Shown here in pieces: positions 43,353 to 50,622 of a DNA stretch of 64,000 nt (within the stretch, counting starts at the first letter, position 1; each line of letters begins with the position of its first letter). A program made the translations under genes and the position numbers. The notes below the pieces were generated by a model. That model was given only the letters and a program-made list of their open reading frames with translations, searched no databases and had not been told where the DNA came from. Source of the DNA: Acidimicrobiia bacterium (GTDB lineage Bacteria; Actinomycetota; Acidimicrobiia; Spongiisociales; UBA5794); contig JAWKJB010000001.1 in assembly GCA_041393965.1 (NCBI GenBank), positions 310,001 to 374,000 of the forward strand, written 5' to 3'.

Positions 43353-43604
43353 TCAGCGAACCGCAAGCGCTGCGCGTCGCTCGGACTCCGTGAGACCACC
43401 CCAGATTCCGTACGGTTCCTTGATCTCGAACGCGTAGTCGCGGCATTGCGGCGACACGGGGCACACCTGGCAGACTGCCTTCGCCCTGACCTCGCGTCGT
43501 TCTCGTTCATCCTTGCGTTCCTGGGTACTGGGAGGGAAGAAGAGATGTGAGTGGTTGCCGCTGCACAACGCGGTCGGGTGCCAGGAACGATCGGGTGCCG
43601 TCAC
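43353..43604 (-). CDS. WhiB-family Fe-S transcriptional regulator
   Basis: An 83-residue Wbl protein, a family restricted to Actinomycetota and their phages. The four [4Fe-4S] ligands are Cys14, Cys45, Cys48 and Cys54 (CQVCPVSPQC), followed by the family GIWGGLTESER turn and a short basic tail. The compact size and spacing resemble WhiB1/WhiB2-type proteins, but I cannot assign the subgroup. The GTG start is tentative; a GAAGGG-like site lies upstream. A redox- or NO-responsive regulator acting with the main sigma factor is the expected role. Confidence 0.9.
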   Translation of the reverse strand: MTAPDRSWHPTALCSGNHSHLFFPPSTQERKDERERREVRAKAVCQVCPVSPQCRDYAFEIKEPYGIWGGLTESERRAALAVR

Positions 43605-43724
43605 GAAGAATCCGCCCTTCGATAATCGCGTACGAGTTCAGATGCGAGACGGGCAGCGCGCCCGACACGCGACGACGAAGCTACCCTCTCACGCGTCGCT
43701 GCGCCAGCGGTTTTTTTCTCACCC

Positions 43725-45029
43725 TCATCCGCCCATCGGACCGATCGGATCGATATCGAGGACCAAGCCACTGAGGCCGACGATCTCAGCGGGAGCACCG
43801 GCCTCGATGCGGATACCACGATCGGCGGTCGCCCGCCACCGGGTCCCGTCGACGAGCACGATCCCCGTCGGGTCGAGGGTGTCGACAACGACGCAGCGCC
43901 GCCCGACGAGCTCCTCCCGGCCCACGGTCGGTGTTGCGAATCGTCCCCGTACGACCGTGGTCAGCGCGTACCAGGTGAACACACCCGCAGCAAGCGACGA
44001 GACGGCCACGAGCCAGACCGCTGGCGGGTAGCCGGGGCGCGTCGAGGCGAAGAGGAGCCCACCGACGGGAACCATGATCCCTCCAACCACGACCCTCCAA
44101 CCGAGCCGGTGCTGGTTGAACGCCCACACGAGCAGACCGAAGCCCACGATCACCATCGCGACGCCCGGCCAGAAGACGGGCAGCGTCGCAAGCCCGTAGC
44201 CGGCGACGATCATCGACAGTCCGGACACGGCTGCCATCAGGCCCGACCCTGCGGCATAGAACTCGAAGGCAGCGAACGCCATGGCAAACACGAAGAAGAG
44301 GAAGGCCGTGTCGGGTCGGGCGCCGAGCCTGACGAAGCGATCAAGCCAACCCGGCTTCATGAAGCGGACGGGGCGTGCCGCAACCGTCACCTCCCGACCG
44401 TCAACGACCGAGGTTGCGGCCGTGTCGAGCACGAAGACCCGGTCGTCCCTGACGATCGTCTCACCGTCGAGGCCGACGATCAACTGACCGAGGGCGGGAT
44501 CCACACGATCAACGAACCCCGCAACGACCGGGTCGTCGACATCGACCGTTGCCGTCGCGTGCGCGAGAACATCAACGGTTGCTACGACCAGGCCGGGGTC
44601 GTCGCCAGGCCGCATCGATGGCGACTCCGCACCCGATCTGAGCACGGCAGGGCTGAGAAAACCCACCTTGGTGCCCGGTGCCGCCGAACGCACATCGGCA
44701 TGGTTCACGAGATAGGCCGCGCCTCCGTATGCGACGGCGGGACTCGGTCCGATCCACGCAACGACGGGCGCCTCGGCCCCCATGACGGCATCGAACATCG
44801 GGGCGAGATCTCCCGACGATGCCCCGGGGCTGTCGACCTTGAGGATGAACGCATGCACCGGGTGCGTCTTGAGAGAAGCCACGACATAGTCGACGATCGT
44901 CTGGTCGATCGGATCCGTGACATCGACCACCACGATCGGATCCTCGCCGGACTGCCCCAGAGCCGATGACCCGGAAACCGCAGCGGCAACAACCAGCAGA
45001 CCGATGGGAAGCAGCCGGAACACGCGCAC
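43725..45029 (-). CDS. NfeD-like membrane protein with altered protease motif
   Basis: About 434 residues. Signal peptide (LLPIGLLVVAAAVSGSSALG), a ClpP-like domain (PIDQTIVDYVVASLKTH, LKVDSPGASSGDLAPMFDAV), five or so membrane helices (residues 235-375) and a C-terminal OB-fold NfeD domain (VGREELVGRRCVVVDTLDP). In typical NfeD proteases the nucleophile Ser lies in A-S-A-G-T; the corresponding segment here is AVAYGGAAYL, with Gly at that place by my alignment. It may be a non-catalytic member acting with stomatin-like partners, none of which is adjacent. TATCCT at 45036-45041 supports the GTG start. Confidence 0.82.
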   Translation of the reverse strand: MRVFRLLPIGLLVVAAAVSGSSALGQSGEDPIVVVDVTDPIDQTIVDYVVASLKTHPVHAFILKVDSPGASSGDLAPMFDAVMGAEAPVVAWIGPSPAVAYGGAAYLVNHADVRSAAPGTKVGFLSPAVLRSGAESPSMRPGDDPGLVVATVDVLAHATATVDVDDPVVAGFVDRVDPALGQLIVGLDGETIVRDDRVFVLDTAATSVVDGREVTVAARPVRFMKPGWLDRFVRLGARPDTAFLFFVFAMAFAAFEFYAAGSGLMAAVSGLSMIVAGYGLATLPVFWPGVAMVIVGFGLLVWAFNQHRLGWRVVVGGIMVPVGGLLFASTRPGYPPAVWLVAVSSLAAGVFTWYALTTVVRGRFATPTVGREELVGRRCVVVDTLDPTGIVLVDGTRWRATADRGIRIEAGAPAEIVGLSGLVLDIDPIGPMGG

Positions 45030-45093
45030 GGCGCGAGGATACGGAGCATGCTCCGGGTAGTACCCACGCGCCCGGGACGGTACGCTGTGCGCC

Positions 45094-45450
45094 ATGAGCA
45101 CCATCCTCCTGGTCGCAGAGACCCCCTCGGTCACCGACCGCGTCCATGTCGCACTGGCTGGCTCCGGGATCACCATCATCGACCACGACGATCCGCGGAC
45201 CGCCTCGAAGGTCGCGTACGAGCTGCCCGTCGATTCGGTCGTCACCGAGATGCAAGTCGGTTCGATGGGTGCGATGGCAATCGCGAGGGCGGTCCGCGCC
45301 GATGCCAACAACGGTGCGGCTATTCCCGTGACGATCCTGCTCGATCGCGAGGCTGACGCGTTCTTGGCGGGGCGCTCCGGCGCAGCGAACTGGGTGGACA
45401 AGAACGCAACACCCGCGGAACTGCGCAAGGCGCTCGGGGTAGCACGCTGA
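45094..45450 (+). CDS. Receiver-like domain without phosphoacceptor Asp
   Basis: A 118-residue single-domain CheY-like protein. The fold is suggested by STILLVAETPSVTDRVHVAL, VDSVVTEMQVGSMGAMAIARAVR and NWVDKNATPAELRKAL. The phosphorylation Asp is replaced by Glu52 and the acidic pair near the N-terminus is mostly gone, while the conserved Lys (VDKNA) remains. Glu can mimic a phosphorylated receiver, so it may be locked on, or it may bind a partner constitutively. No kinase or effector is adjacent. TACGCT ends seven bases before the ATG. It is divergent from the NfeD-like gene. Confidence 0.75.
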   Translation: MSTILLVAETPSVTDRVHVALAGSGITIIDHDDPRTASKVAYELPVDSVVTEMQVGSMGAMAIARAVRADANNGAAIPVTILLDREADAFLAGRSGAANWVDKNATPAELRKALGVAR

Positions 45451-45505
45451 CCATGTCGAGCGATTCGGAGCCGGGCAGTACCAACGACCCATCGGGACAT
45501 CCCTG

Positions 45506-46756
45506 ATGGGTCCCGACACCGTCGCCTACCTCATCGTGCTCGGCCTGTGCACCCTCAGCTCGGGCTTCTTCTCCGGATCCGAGACCGCATTGATCGGGAT
45601 CTCCCGCGAACGCGTCCATCAACTCGCGGCCGACAGCGACGCCGGGCGGAAACTCGAACGGCTGATCGCAGACCCCGAGCGGATGCTGTCGACGCTGCTC
45701 GTCGCGAACAACGCCGTGAATGTCCTGTCCGCGTCGATCGCGACGATCCTGTTCATCTCGTTGCTCGGTGAGGCGTGGGGACCGTGGGTGGCAACGCTCG
45801 TGATGACCTCGGTGCTTCTCGTTTTCGGGGAGATCACACCGAAGACGATTGCCGCCAGACGGCCGGAGCGATTCGCCCTTCGTGTCGCCCCAACGATCTG
45901 GAATCTGTCACTCGTCCTCGCGCCGGTCGCAAACTTCTTCAGCTCGATCACCCGTGGCCTCCTGAGGGCCATGCGGATCACCGGAGACGCAAGCGCAGAC
46001 GGCGTCACCGACGACGACATCAGGGCACTCGCGGCGCTCGGGGAGCGGGGTGGCTTCATCGTGGAGGCCGAACGCGAGATCATCGATGCCCTGTTCCATC
46101 TCGATGACCGCCCGGTACGCGAGGTGATGACACCGCGACTCGACATCGTCACGCTCACCGCGCCGTTGACCTCCTCAGAAGTGCGGGCCGCGGTCTCAGA
46201 GACCGGCCATTCCCGCTTCCCCGTCACCAACGGCGACCTCGACGACCTCATCGGAATCGTTCATGTGAAGGACCTCCTCCTGCACCCCGAATACGACGAG
46301 GCGGACGATCTCAGCTCGCTGATCCGGACGCCGAACTACCTGCCGGAGACGATGTCGGTCCTCACGACGCTCTCGGAGATGCGTTCGCAGCGCTCCGCGA
46401 TGGCGGTCGTCGTCGACGAGCACGGAGGAGTCGAAGGCATCGTGACGATCAAGGACCTCATGTCAGAACTCGTCGGTGAACTCCAGGACGAACACGATCC
46501 GGGAGCGCCCTCGCTCGTCCAGCTCGGTCCGAGACTCTGGATCGCGGACGGCAAGGTCGACATCGTCGACCTCGGTGTTGCGCTCGCGCAGGATCTCGGG
46601 GACGGCCCATACGCGACCGTTGGCGGCTACATCATGGCCATCTACGGCCGGGTCCCCGACGAGGGTGACCAGATGACGGAGGGGAACATCCGGTTCACGG
46701 TGCTGTCCATGGACCGCCAGCGTGTCGACCGTGTCAGGGTCGAGAGACTCTCCTGA
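45506..46756 (+). CDS. CNNM/CorC-type transporter (DUF21-CBS-CorC_HlyC)
   Basis: A 416-residue hemolysin-family membrane protein. Residues 1-190 form the DUF21/CNNM membrane domain (VAYLIVLGLCTLSSGFFSGSETALIGISR split over two helices, ASIATILFISLLG, SVLLVFGEITPKTIA). CBS domains span about 205-330 (VREVMTPRLDIVTL, VVDEHGGVEGIVTIKDLM) and a CorC_HlyC domain closes the protein. These proteins are linked to Mg2+ or Co2+ efflux. tRNA-Pro starts 18 bases after its stop. Confidence 0.9.
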   Translation: MGPDTVAYLIVLGLCTLSSGFFSGSETALIGISRERVHQLAADSDAGRKLERLIADPERMLSTLLVANNAVNVLSASIATILFISLLGEAWGPWVATLVMTSVLLVFGEITPKTIAARRPERFALRVAPTIWNLSLVLAPVANFFSSITRGLLRAMRITGDASADGVTDDDIRALAALGERGGFIVEAEREIIDALFHLDDRPVREVMTPRLDIVTLTAPLTSSEVRAAVSETGHSRFPVTNGDLDDLIGIVHVKDLLLHPEYDEADDLSSLIRTPNYLPETMSVLTTLSEMRSQRSAMAVVVDEHGGVEGIVTIKDLMSELVGELQDEHDPGAPSLVQLGPRLWIADGKVDIVDLGVALAQDLGDGPYATVGGYIMAIYGRVPDEGDQMTEGNIRFTVLSMDRQRVDRVRVERLS

Positions 46757-46774
46757 GCAGTAGCATGGGCGCTT

Positions 46775-46848
46775 CGGGACGTGGCGCAGCTTGGCAGCGC
46801 GCATCGTTCGGGACGATGAGGTCGTCGGTTCAAATCCGACCGTCCCGA
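46775..46848 (+). tRNA. tRNA-Pro (CGG)
   Basis: Seventy-four bases: acceptor CGGGACG/CGTCCCG, D stem GCGC/GCGC, anticodon stem CATCG/CGATG around TTCGGGA (anticodon CGG), T arm GTCGG-TTCAAAT-CCGAC, discriminator A. The next bases are CC then C, so CCA is not encoded. Confidence 0.95.
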
Positions 46849-46854
46849 CCCTGA

Positions 46855-46897
46855 AGATGCCGGTCACGGGCTTGGAATGAGCCCATGGCCGGCATCT
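46855..46897 (+). terminator. Terminator after tRNA-Pro
   Basis: Perfect outer arms AGATGCCGG and CCGGCATCT enclose inner arms GGGCT and AGCCC, giving a two-tier hairpin, followed by a T-rich stretch CGTTCGTTTC. It starts seven bases after the tRNA. Confidence 0.75.
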
Positions 46898-46929
46898 CGT
46901 TCGTTTCTGGCGCGTCGATTGCTCGGGTG

Positions 46930-46950
46930 TACCCCTCCCGGGGTGGGGTA
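46930..46950. promoter_or_regulatory. Likely CsoR operator
   Basis: TACCCC and GGGGTA arms flank a nine-base GC-rich centre, the GC-rich inverted repeat typical of Cu-sensing CsoR operators. It overlaps the expected -35 region of the csoR promoter (-10 at 46964), consistent with repression relieved by Cu(I). Confidence 0.7.
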
Positions 46951-46963
46951 TCTCCGATCGCGC

Positions 46964-46969
46964 TATCCT
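46964..46969 (+). promoter_or_regulatory. -10 box of csoR-copZ-copA operon
   Basis: TATCCT ends seven bases before the csoR ATG and lies 13 bases after the operator, so CsoR binding would block polymerase. No ribosome site is present; leaderless start predicted. Confidence 0.55.
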
Positions 46970-46976
46970 CCGATGC

Positions 46977-47276
46977 ATGAAGGACGAGCACCGAACCTCG
47001 GCACTCAACCGGCTCAAGACCGTCCGCGGGCATCTCGACGGCGTCATTCGCATGGTTGACGAGGAGCGCTACTGCCCCGACATCATGAAGCAGGTGTCGG
47101 CCCTCCAGGGCTCTCTCGAAGGCGTCAACCGCGTCCTGCTCCAGAACCATGTCGAGACCTGCGTGCTCGAACATGTCGAGGCGGGTCGATCAGCACAGGT
47201 CGTCGACGAGCTGCTCGAAACCCTCCGCTATGCACCACACCTCCTGCCGGAAACACCACAGAAAGGAACACCATGA
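46977..47276 (+). CDS. csoR: CsoR-family copper-sensing repressor
   Basis: A 99-residue all-helical metal-sensing repressor. The Cu(I)-binding C-H-C triad is complete: Cys33 (RYCPDIMKQ), His58 and Cys62 (NHVETCV), with the same spacing as in M. tuberculosis CsoR. Its stop overlaps the copZ start by four bases (ATGA), and an operator-like inverted repeat overlaps its promoter, so the operon should be autoregulated and induced by copper. Other DUF156 proteins sense formaldehyde, nickel or persulfide, but the triad and neighbours favour copper. Confidence 0.92.
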   Translation: MKDEHRTSALNRLKTVRGHLDGVIRMVDEERYCPDIMKQVSALQGSLEGVNRVLLQNHVETCVLEHVEAGRSAQVVDELLETLRYAPHLLPETPQKGTP

Positions 47277-47485
47277 CCACCGTCATCCTGTCAGTACCCG
47301 ATATCTCGTGTGACCACTGCAAGCGATCGATCGAAGGTGCCGTTGCACCCCTCGAGGGGGTTGCATCGGCCGAGGTCTCGATCGGCGATCGAACGGTGGC
47401 CGTTGTCTTCGACGCCGACAAGGTCACCGTCGCCGACATCATCGAAGCCATCGATACGCAGGGCTACGAAGTCGCGGACGCCTGA
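47273..47485 (+). CDS. copZ: Copper chaperone, HMA domain
   Basis: A 70-residue ferredoxin-like HMA domain with the Cu(I) site CDHC (Cys13, Cys16) in VPDISCDHCKRSIEGAV. It should carry Cu(I) to the following P-type ATPase. The central residues of the motif are Asp-His rather than the usual Ala-Ser of CxASC. It overlaps csoR by four bases and is followed by copA after 13 bases. Confidence 0.9.
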   Translation: MTTVILSVPDISCDHCKRSIEGAVAPLEGVASAEVSIGDRTVAVVFDADKVTVADIIEAIDTQGYEVADA

Positions 47486-47498
47486 AGCGAGCGCGCGA

Positions 47499-49670
47499 AT
47501 GACCGACACGGTTCGCTTTGATGTCGAGGGAATGACCTGCGCGTCGTGCGCGGTGCGGATCGAACGCGTCCTCAACAAGCAGGAAGGCGTCGCCTCGGCC
47601 GTCGTGAACTTCGCCGGCCAGGAGGCGAGGGCGACCGTCGCCGCGGACACCGATGTGCAAGCACTCCGGGACGCCGTAGCGCGGATCGGCTATGAGATCT
47701 CCGAGATCGGACCCGACGACGACCGGCGCCCCGTCACCGAACGATACAGCGACGAGGCGAAACGCCAGTGGCGCAATGTCGTCGGGGCATCGATTGTCAC
47801 CGCACCGGTGCTGTTCCTCGCCATGGTCGGGCCGTCGGTCGCATGGAACCCGTGGGTGCAGTTCTTCCTCACGAGCGTGGTCGTGTTCGTCTTCGGCTGG
47901 CAGTTCCACACGGCGACCCGGAAACAGCTCCGGTCGATGTCTCCCGCAATGGACACCCTCATCTCGGTTGGGACACTGACTGCGTGGGCGTACTCGACGG
48001 TCGTGCTTGTCACCGACGGTGCAGCCGCAGTCGTTGCCGGTGAGGCCCATGTCTTCTTCGAGACGGCCGCCATCATCATCACGCTGATCCTCGTCGGGCG
48101 CTTCTTCGAGGCTCGATCGAAGGGGCAGGCATCGCTGGCGATCGCGAAGCTCGCCGAGCTCGGAGCGAAACAGGCGCGTCTCGTCATCGACGGGATCGAG
48201 ACGATGGTCGATCCGATCGAGCTTGCCCCAGGAAACACAATCGTTGTCCTTCCGGGCGAGAAGGTACCCGCCGACGGTGTGGTGACCGCAGGACGGTCTG
48301 GGATCGATGAGTCGATGCTCACCGGTGAGAGTCGACCGCAGGACAAGGAGCCCGGCTCATCGGTGTACGCGGCCACGGTCAACCAGGACGGCCGGCTCGA
48401 GGTCGAGGTCACCGGTGTTGGCCCGAACACGGCGCTTGCCCAGATCATGCGGCTCGTCGAGGACGCGCAGGCCACAAAGGCACCAGTTCAGAAGCTCGCC
48501 GATCGGGTCTCTTCGGTGTTCGTTCCGTCGGTGATCGCGATTGCGGTCGTGACCGGTTTGGCCTGGTTCGTCGCGACGGGGGAGGTCGCGCGGTCACTGG
48601 AGAACGCTGTGGCGGTTCTCATCATCGCGTGCCCATGCGCGCTCGGTCTTGCAACGCCAACAGCCATCATGGTCGGTTCGGGTCGGGGTGCTGAGACCGG
48701 CGTGCTGTTCAAGAACGCAGAAGTGTTCGAGCGTGCAAACGGCATCGACACCGTGGTGTTCGACAAGACCGGCACCCTGACGCGGGGGGCCATGACCTTG
48801 GTCGACTTCGACACCGACGCCGATCCGGCGCGGTTCCTCACCCTCGTTGGTTCCCTCGAGGCCGGTTCGGAGCACCCGATCGGGCGAGCGGTGGCGCTCG
48901 GAGCCGAGGAGCGGGACACCCGCCTTGTCCCTGTCGCCGGGTTCACGGCGATACGGGGGAAGGGCGCTACCGGTGCGGTCGACGGGGTCAGTGTCATCGC
49001 TGGCACCCCGGCCTTCCTCCGTGAAGCTGGCTACGACACCGACCCGTGGGACGACCGGTTCGACTCGATGGCCGGATTCGGGGACACGACCTTCCTCGCC
49101 GGCTGGGACGGCAAGGTCCACGGTGTTCTGAGGGTTGCCGATTCGGTGCGGGACTCCTCGTCGGCGGCCGTTGAGGCACTCCACGCCGACGGCCTGCGAA
49201 CGGCGATGCTGACCGGGGACTCGATACGCGTCGCCGACACGATCGCCGCTTCCCTCGGGATCGACGATGTGGTCGCCGAACTGATGCCGGAAGGCAAGGT
49301 CGACGCGATCACATCGATGCAGGAGCAGGGTCAGGTGGTGGCCTTCGTCGGTGACGGCATCAACGACTCCCCGGCTCTGACCGCCGCGGACCTCGGCATG
49401 GCGGTCGGTTCGGGATCCGATGTCGCCATCGAGGCCGGCGATGTGGTGCTGATGTCGGGTGATCCCATGCTGGCGGTGACCGGCATCAGGCTTGCGCGTG
49501 CGACCTTCGCAACCATCCGTCAGAACCTGGTATGGGCATTCGGCTACAACACCGCTGCGATACCCCTCGCAGCGTTCGGCTTTCTCAACCCCATGATCGC
49601 AGCCGCCGCGATGGCGTTCTCATCCGTGTCGGTTGTTCTGAACTCGCTCAGGCTCCGCCGATTCGGCTGA
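47499..49670 (+). CDS. copA: Copper-exporting P1B-type ATPase
   Basis: A 723-residue Cu(I) exporter. It has one N-terminal HMA domain with GMTCASC (Cys14, Cys17), the actuator loop DESMLTGESRPQDK, membrane CPC (IACPCALGLATPTA), the phosphorylation site DKTGTLT, the P1B SEHPIG motif, GDGINDSPAL and terminal-helix residues (FGYNTAAIPLA, MAFSSVSVVLNSLRL) of Cu+-ATPases. The ATG at 47499 is chosen because an earlier in-frame start would run through copZ. It is the last gene of csoR-copZ-copA. Confidence 0.94.
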   Translation: MTDTVRFDVEGMTCASCAVRIERVLNKQEGVASAVVNFAGQEARATVAADTDVQALRDAVARIGYEISEIGPDDDRRPVTERYSDEAKRQWRNVVGASIVTAPVLFLAMVGPSVAWNPWVQFFLTSVVVFVFGWQFHTATRKQLRSMSPAMDTLISVGTLTAWAYSTVVLVTDGAAAVVAGEAHVFFETAAIIITLILVGRFFEARSKGQASLAIAKLAELGAKQARLVIDGIETMVDPIELAPGNTIVVLPGEKVPADGVVTAGRSGIDESMLTGESRPQDKEPGSSVYAATVNQDGRLEVEVTGVGPNTALAQIMRLVEDAQATKAPVQKLADRVSSVFVPSVIAIAVVTGLAWFVATGEVARSLENAVAVLIIACPCALGLATPTAIMVGSGRGAETGVLFKNAEVFERANGIDTVVFDKTGTLTRGAMTLVDFDTDADPARFLTLVGSLEAGSEHPIGRAVALGAEERDTRLVPVAGFTAIRGKGATGAVDGVSVIAGTPAFLREAGYDTDPWDDRFDSMAGFGDTTFLAGWDGKVHGVLRVADSVRDSSSAAVEALHADGLRTAMLTGDSIRVADTIAASLGIDDVVAELMPEGKVDAITSMQEQGQVVAFVGDGINDSPALTAADLGMAVGSGSDVAIEAGDVVLMSGDPMLAVTGIRLARATFATIRQNLVWAFGYNTAAIPLAAFGFLNPMIAAAAMAFSSVSVVLNSLRLRRFG

Positions 49671-49692
49671 TCGGGTCGCGAAAACTACTCGT

Positions 49693-49893
49693 CTACTCGT
49701 CGTCCCCGAGGCCCTCGACGAAGTCCTTTGCCTTGTCGGCGCCGGTATCGATGTGGTCGGCGTACTTTCCACCGGTCTTGTCGTCGACAAAGTCCGCCGC
49801 CTTGTCGATGCCGTCCTGGATCTGGTCCTCGTGATCACCGATCGCGTCCTTGCCCTTGCCGATCAGGCCCTTTGCCTTGTCGAAGAATCCCAT
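49693..49893 (-). CDS. MT0933/Rv0909-like small protein
   Basis: A 66-residue, highly charged helical protein (MGFFDKAKGLIGKGKDAIGD, then DKTGGKYADHIDTGADKAKD). The FFDKAKG start and KTGGKYADHID segment match the MT0933-type family listed as antitoxin of Rv0910 in mycobacteria. No cognate toxin gene is adjacent, and the family also occurs as stand-alone stress proteins. GGG lies a few bases before the ATG. Confidence 0.8.
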   Translation of the reverse strand: MGFFDKAKGLIGKGKDAIGDHEDQIQDGIDKAADFVDDKTGGKYADHIDTGADKAKDFVEGLGDDE

Positions 49894-50060
49894 GTTGTTG
49901 CCCTTCTGTCGCGCATCGCTGACAGTAGTGGTTCCAAGGGGCTGCCGGTGGCCGGTAGGAGCAGCGCACCCTCCCCGGCATTATGGGACGCGGCATGTAT
50001 CGTCTTCACAGAGCCGGGAACCGCACCGCTTCCCCAACCATCCAAGTTTCGAGGTGAGTC

Positions 50061-50555
50061 ATGAAACGCACTGCACTGTACTTGATACCGGCCATCCTTC
50101 TCGCTTCGTGCGGCCTCCCTGCTCAATCCGGCGGCTCACCCGGAGAAGTGTCGACCTCAGGAAATCCGACGACATCCACCGAATCCATGACACCCCCGCC
50201 GACAAGCGACAAGGCCATTGGACCGGAGACAGTCGACGACTTGATCGAAGTGGCGATCAGAGCACGGGCCAACCTCGCTGAACACATCGATGTCCCCGAG
50301 ATGAAGCTAGAGCTGGTTTCGTCTGAGGCCGTCACTTGGCGTGATGGATCCCTCGGATGCCCTGAAGTGGGCAAGGCATACACCGAAGCCCTCGTCGACG
50401 GCTATCTCATCGTCTTCGAGACCGACGGGCAGCAATACGAGGTTCACCAGGCAGGCAATCACAGCCCCGTCGTGTGTCTCACTCCGTCTATCGATGGGTT
50501 CATTCCGCCGACCAAGAAGCCACCCGAAATCTCGATTCCACCGCCGATCCGGTAG
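50061..50555 (+). CDS. Secreted lipoprotein, unknown
   Basis: A 164-residue protein with a lipoprotein signal (LYLIPAILLASC, lipid Cys at residue 17), a Ser/Thr/Pro-rich linker, and a small domain with VTWRDGSLGCPEVGKAYT and YEVHQAGNHSPVVCL that has two cysteines, probably disulfide-bonded. The DGSLGCPEVG motif recurs in secreted proteins of Actinomycetota and Chloroflexota as I remember them; function unknown. GAGGTGA precedes the ATG. A strong bidirectional terminator follows. Confidence 0.75.
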   Translation: MKRTALYLIPAILLASCGLPAQSGGSPGEVSTSGNPTTSTESMTPPPTSDKAIGPETVDDLIEVAIRARANLAEHIDVPEMKLELVSSEAVTWRDGSLGCPEVGKAYTEALVDGYLIVFETDGQQYEVHQAGNHSPVVCLTPSIDGFIPPTKKPPEISIPPPIR

Positions 50556-50568
50556 CACATGCGGCATA

Positions 50569-50602
50569 CGGAAAGGCCCCCCGGAACCGGGGGGCCTTTC
50601 CG
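50569..50602. terminator. Bidirectional terminator
   Basis: Perfect 16-base arms, CGGAAAGGCCCCCCGG and CCGGGGGGCCTTTCCG, with a minimal loop, lie between the convergent lipoprotein and M6 peptidase genes. The AAAGG/CCTTT ends give a T-run on either strand. The strongest hairpin in the window. Confidence 0.9.
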
Positions 50603-50622
50603 TTCGATGGTCGGTCGATGCG

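Noticed and set aside
46775..47500. tRNA-Pro as an integration site for a copper-resistance island
   Set aside because: No integrase and no repeat of the tRNA 3' end was noticed downstream, and the csoR-copZ-copA composition resembles the rest of the window.
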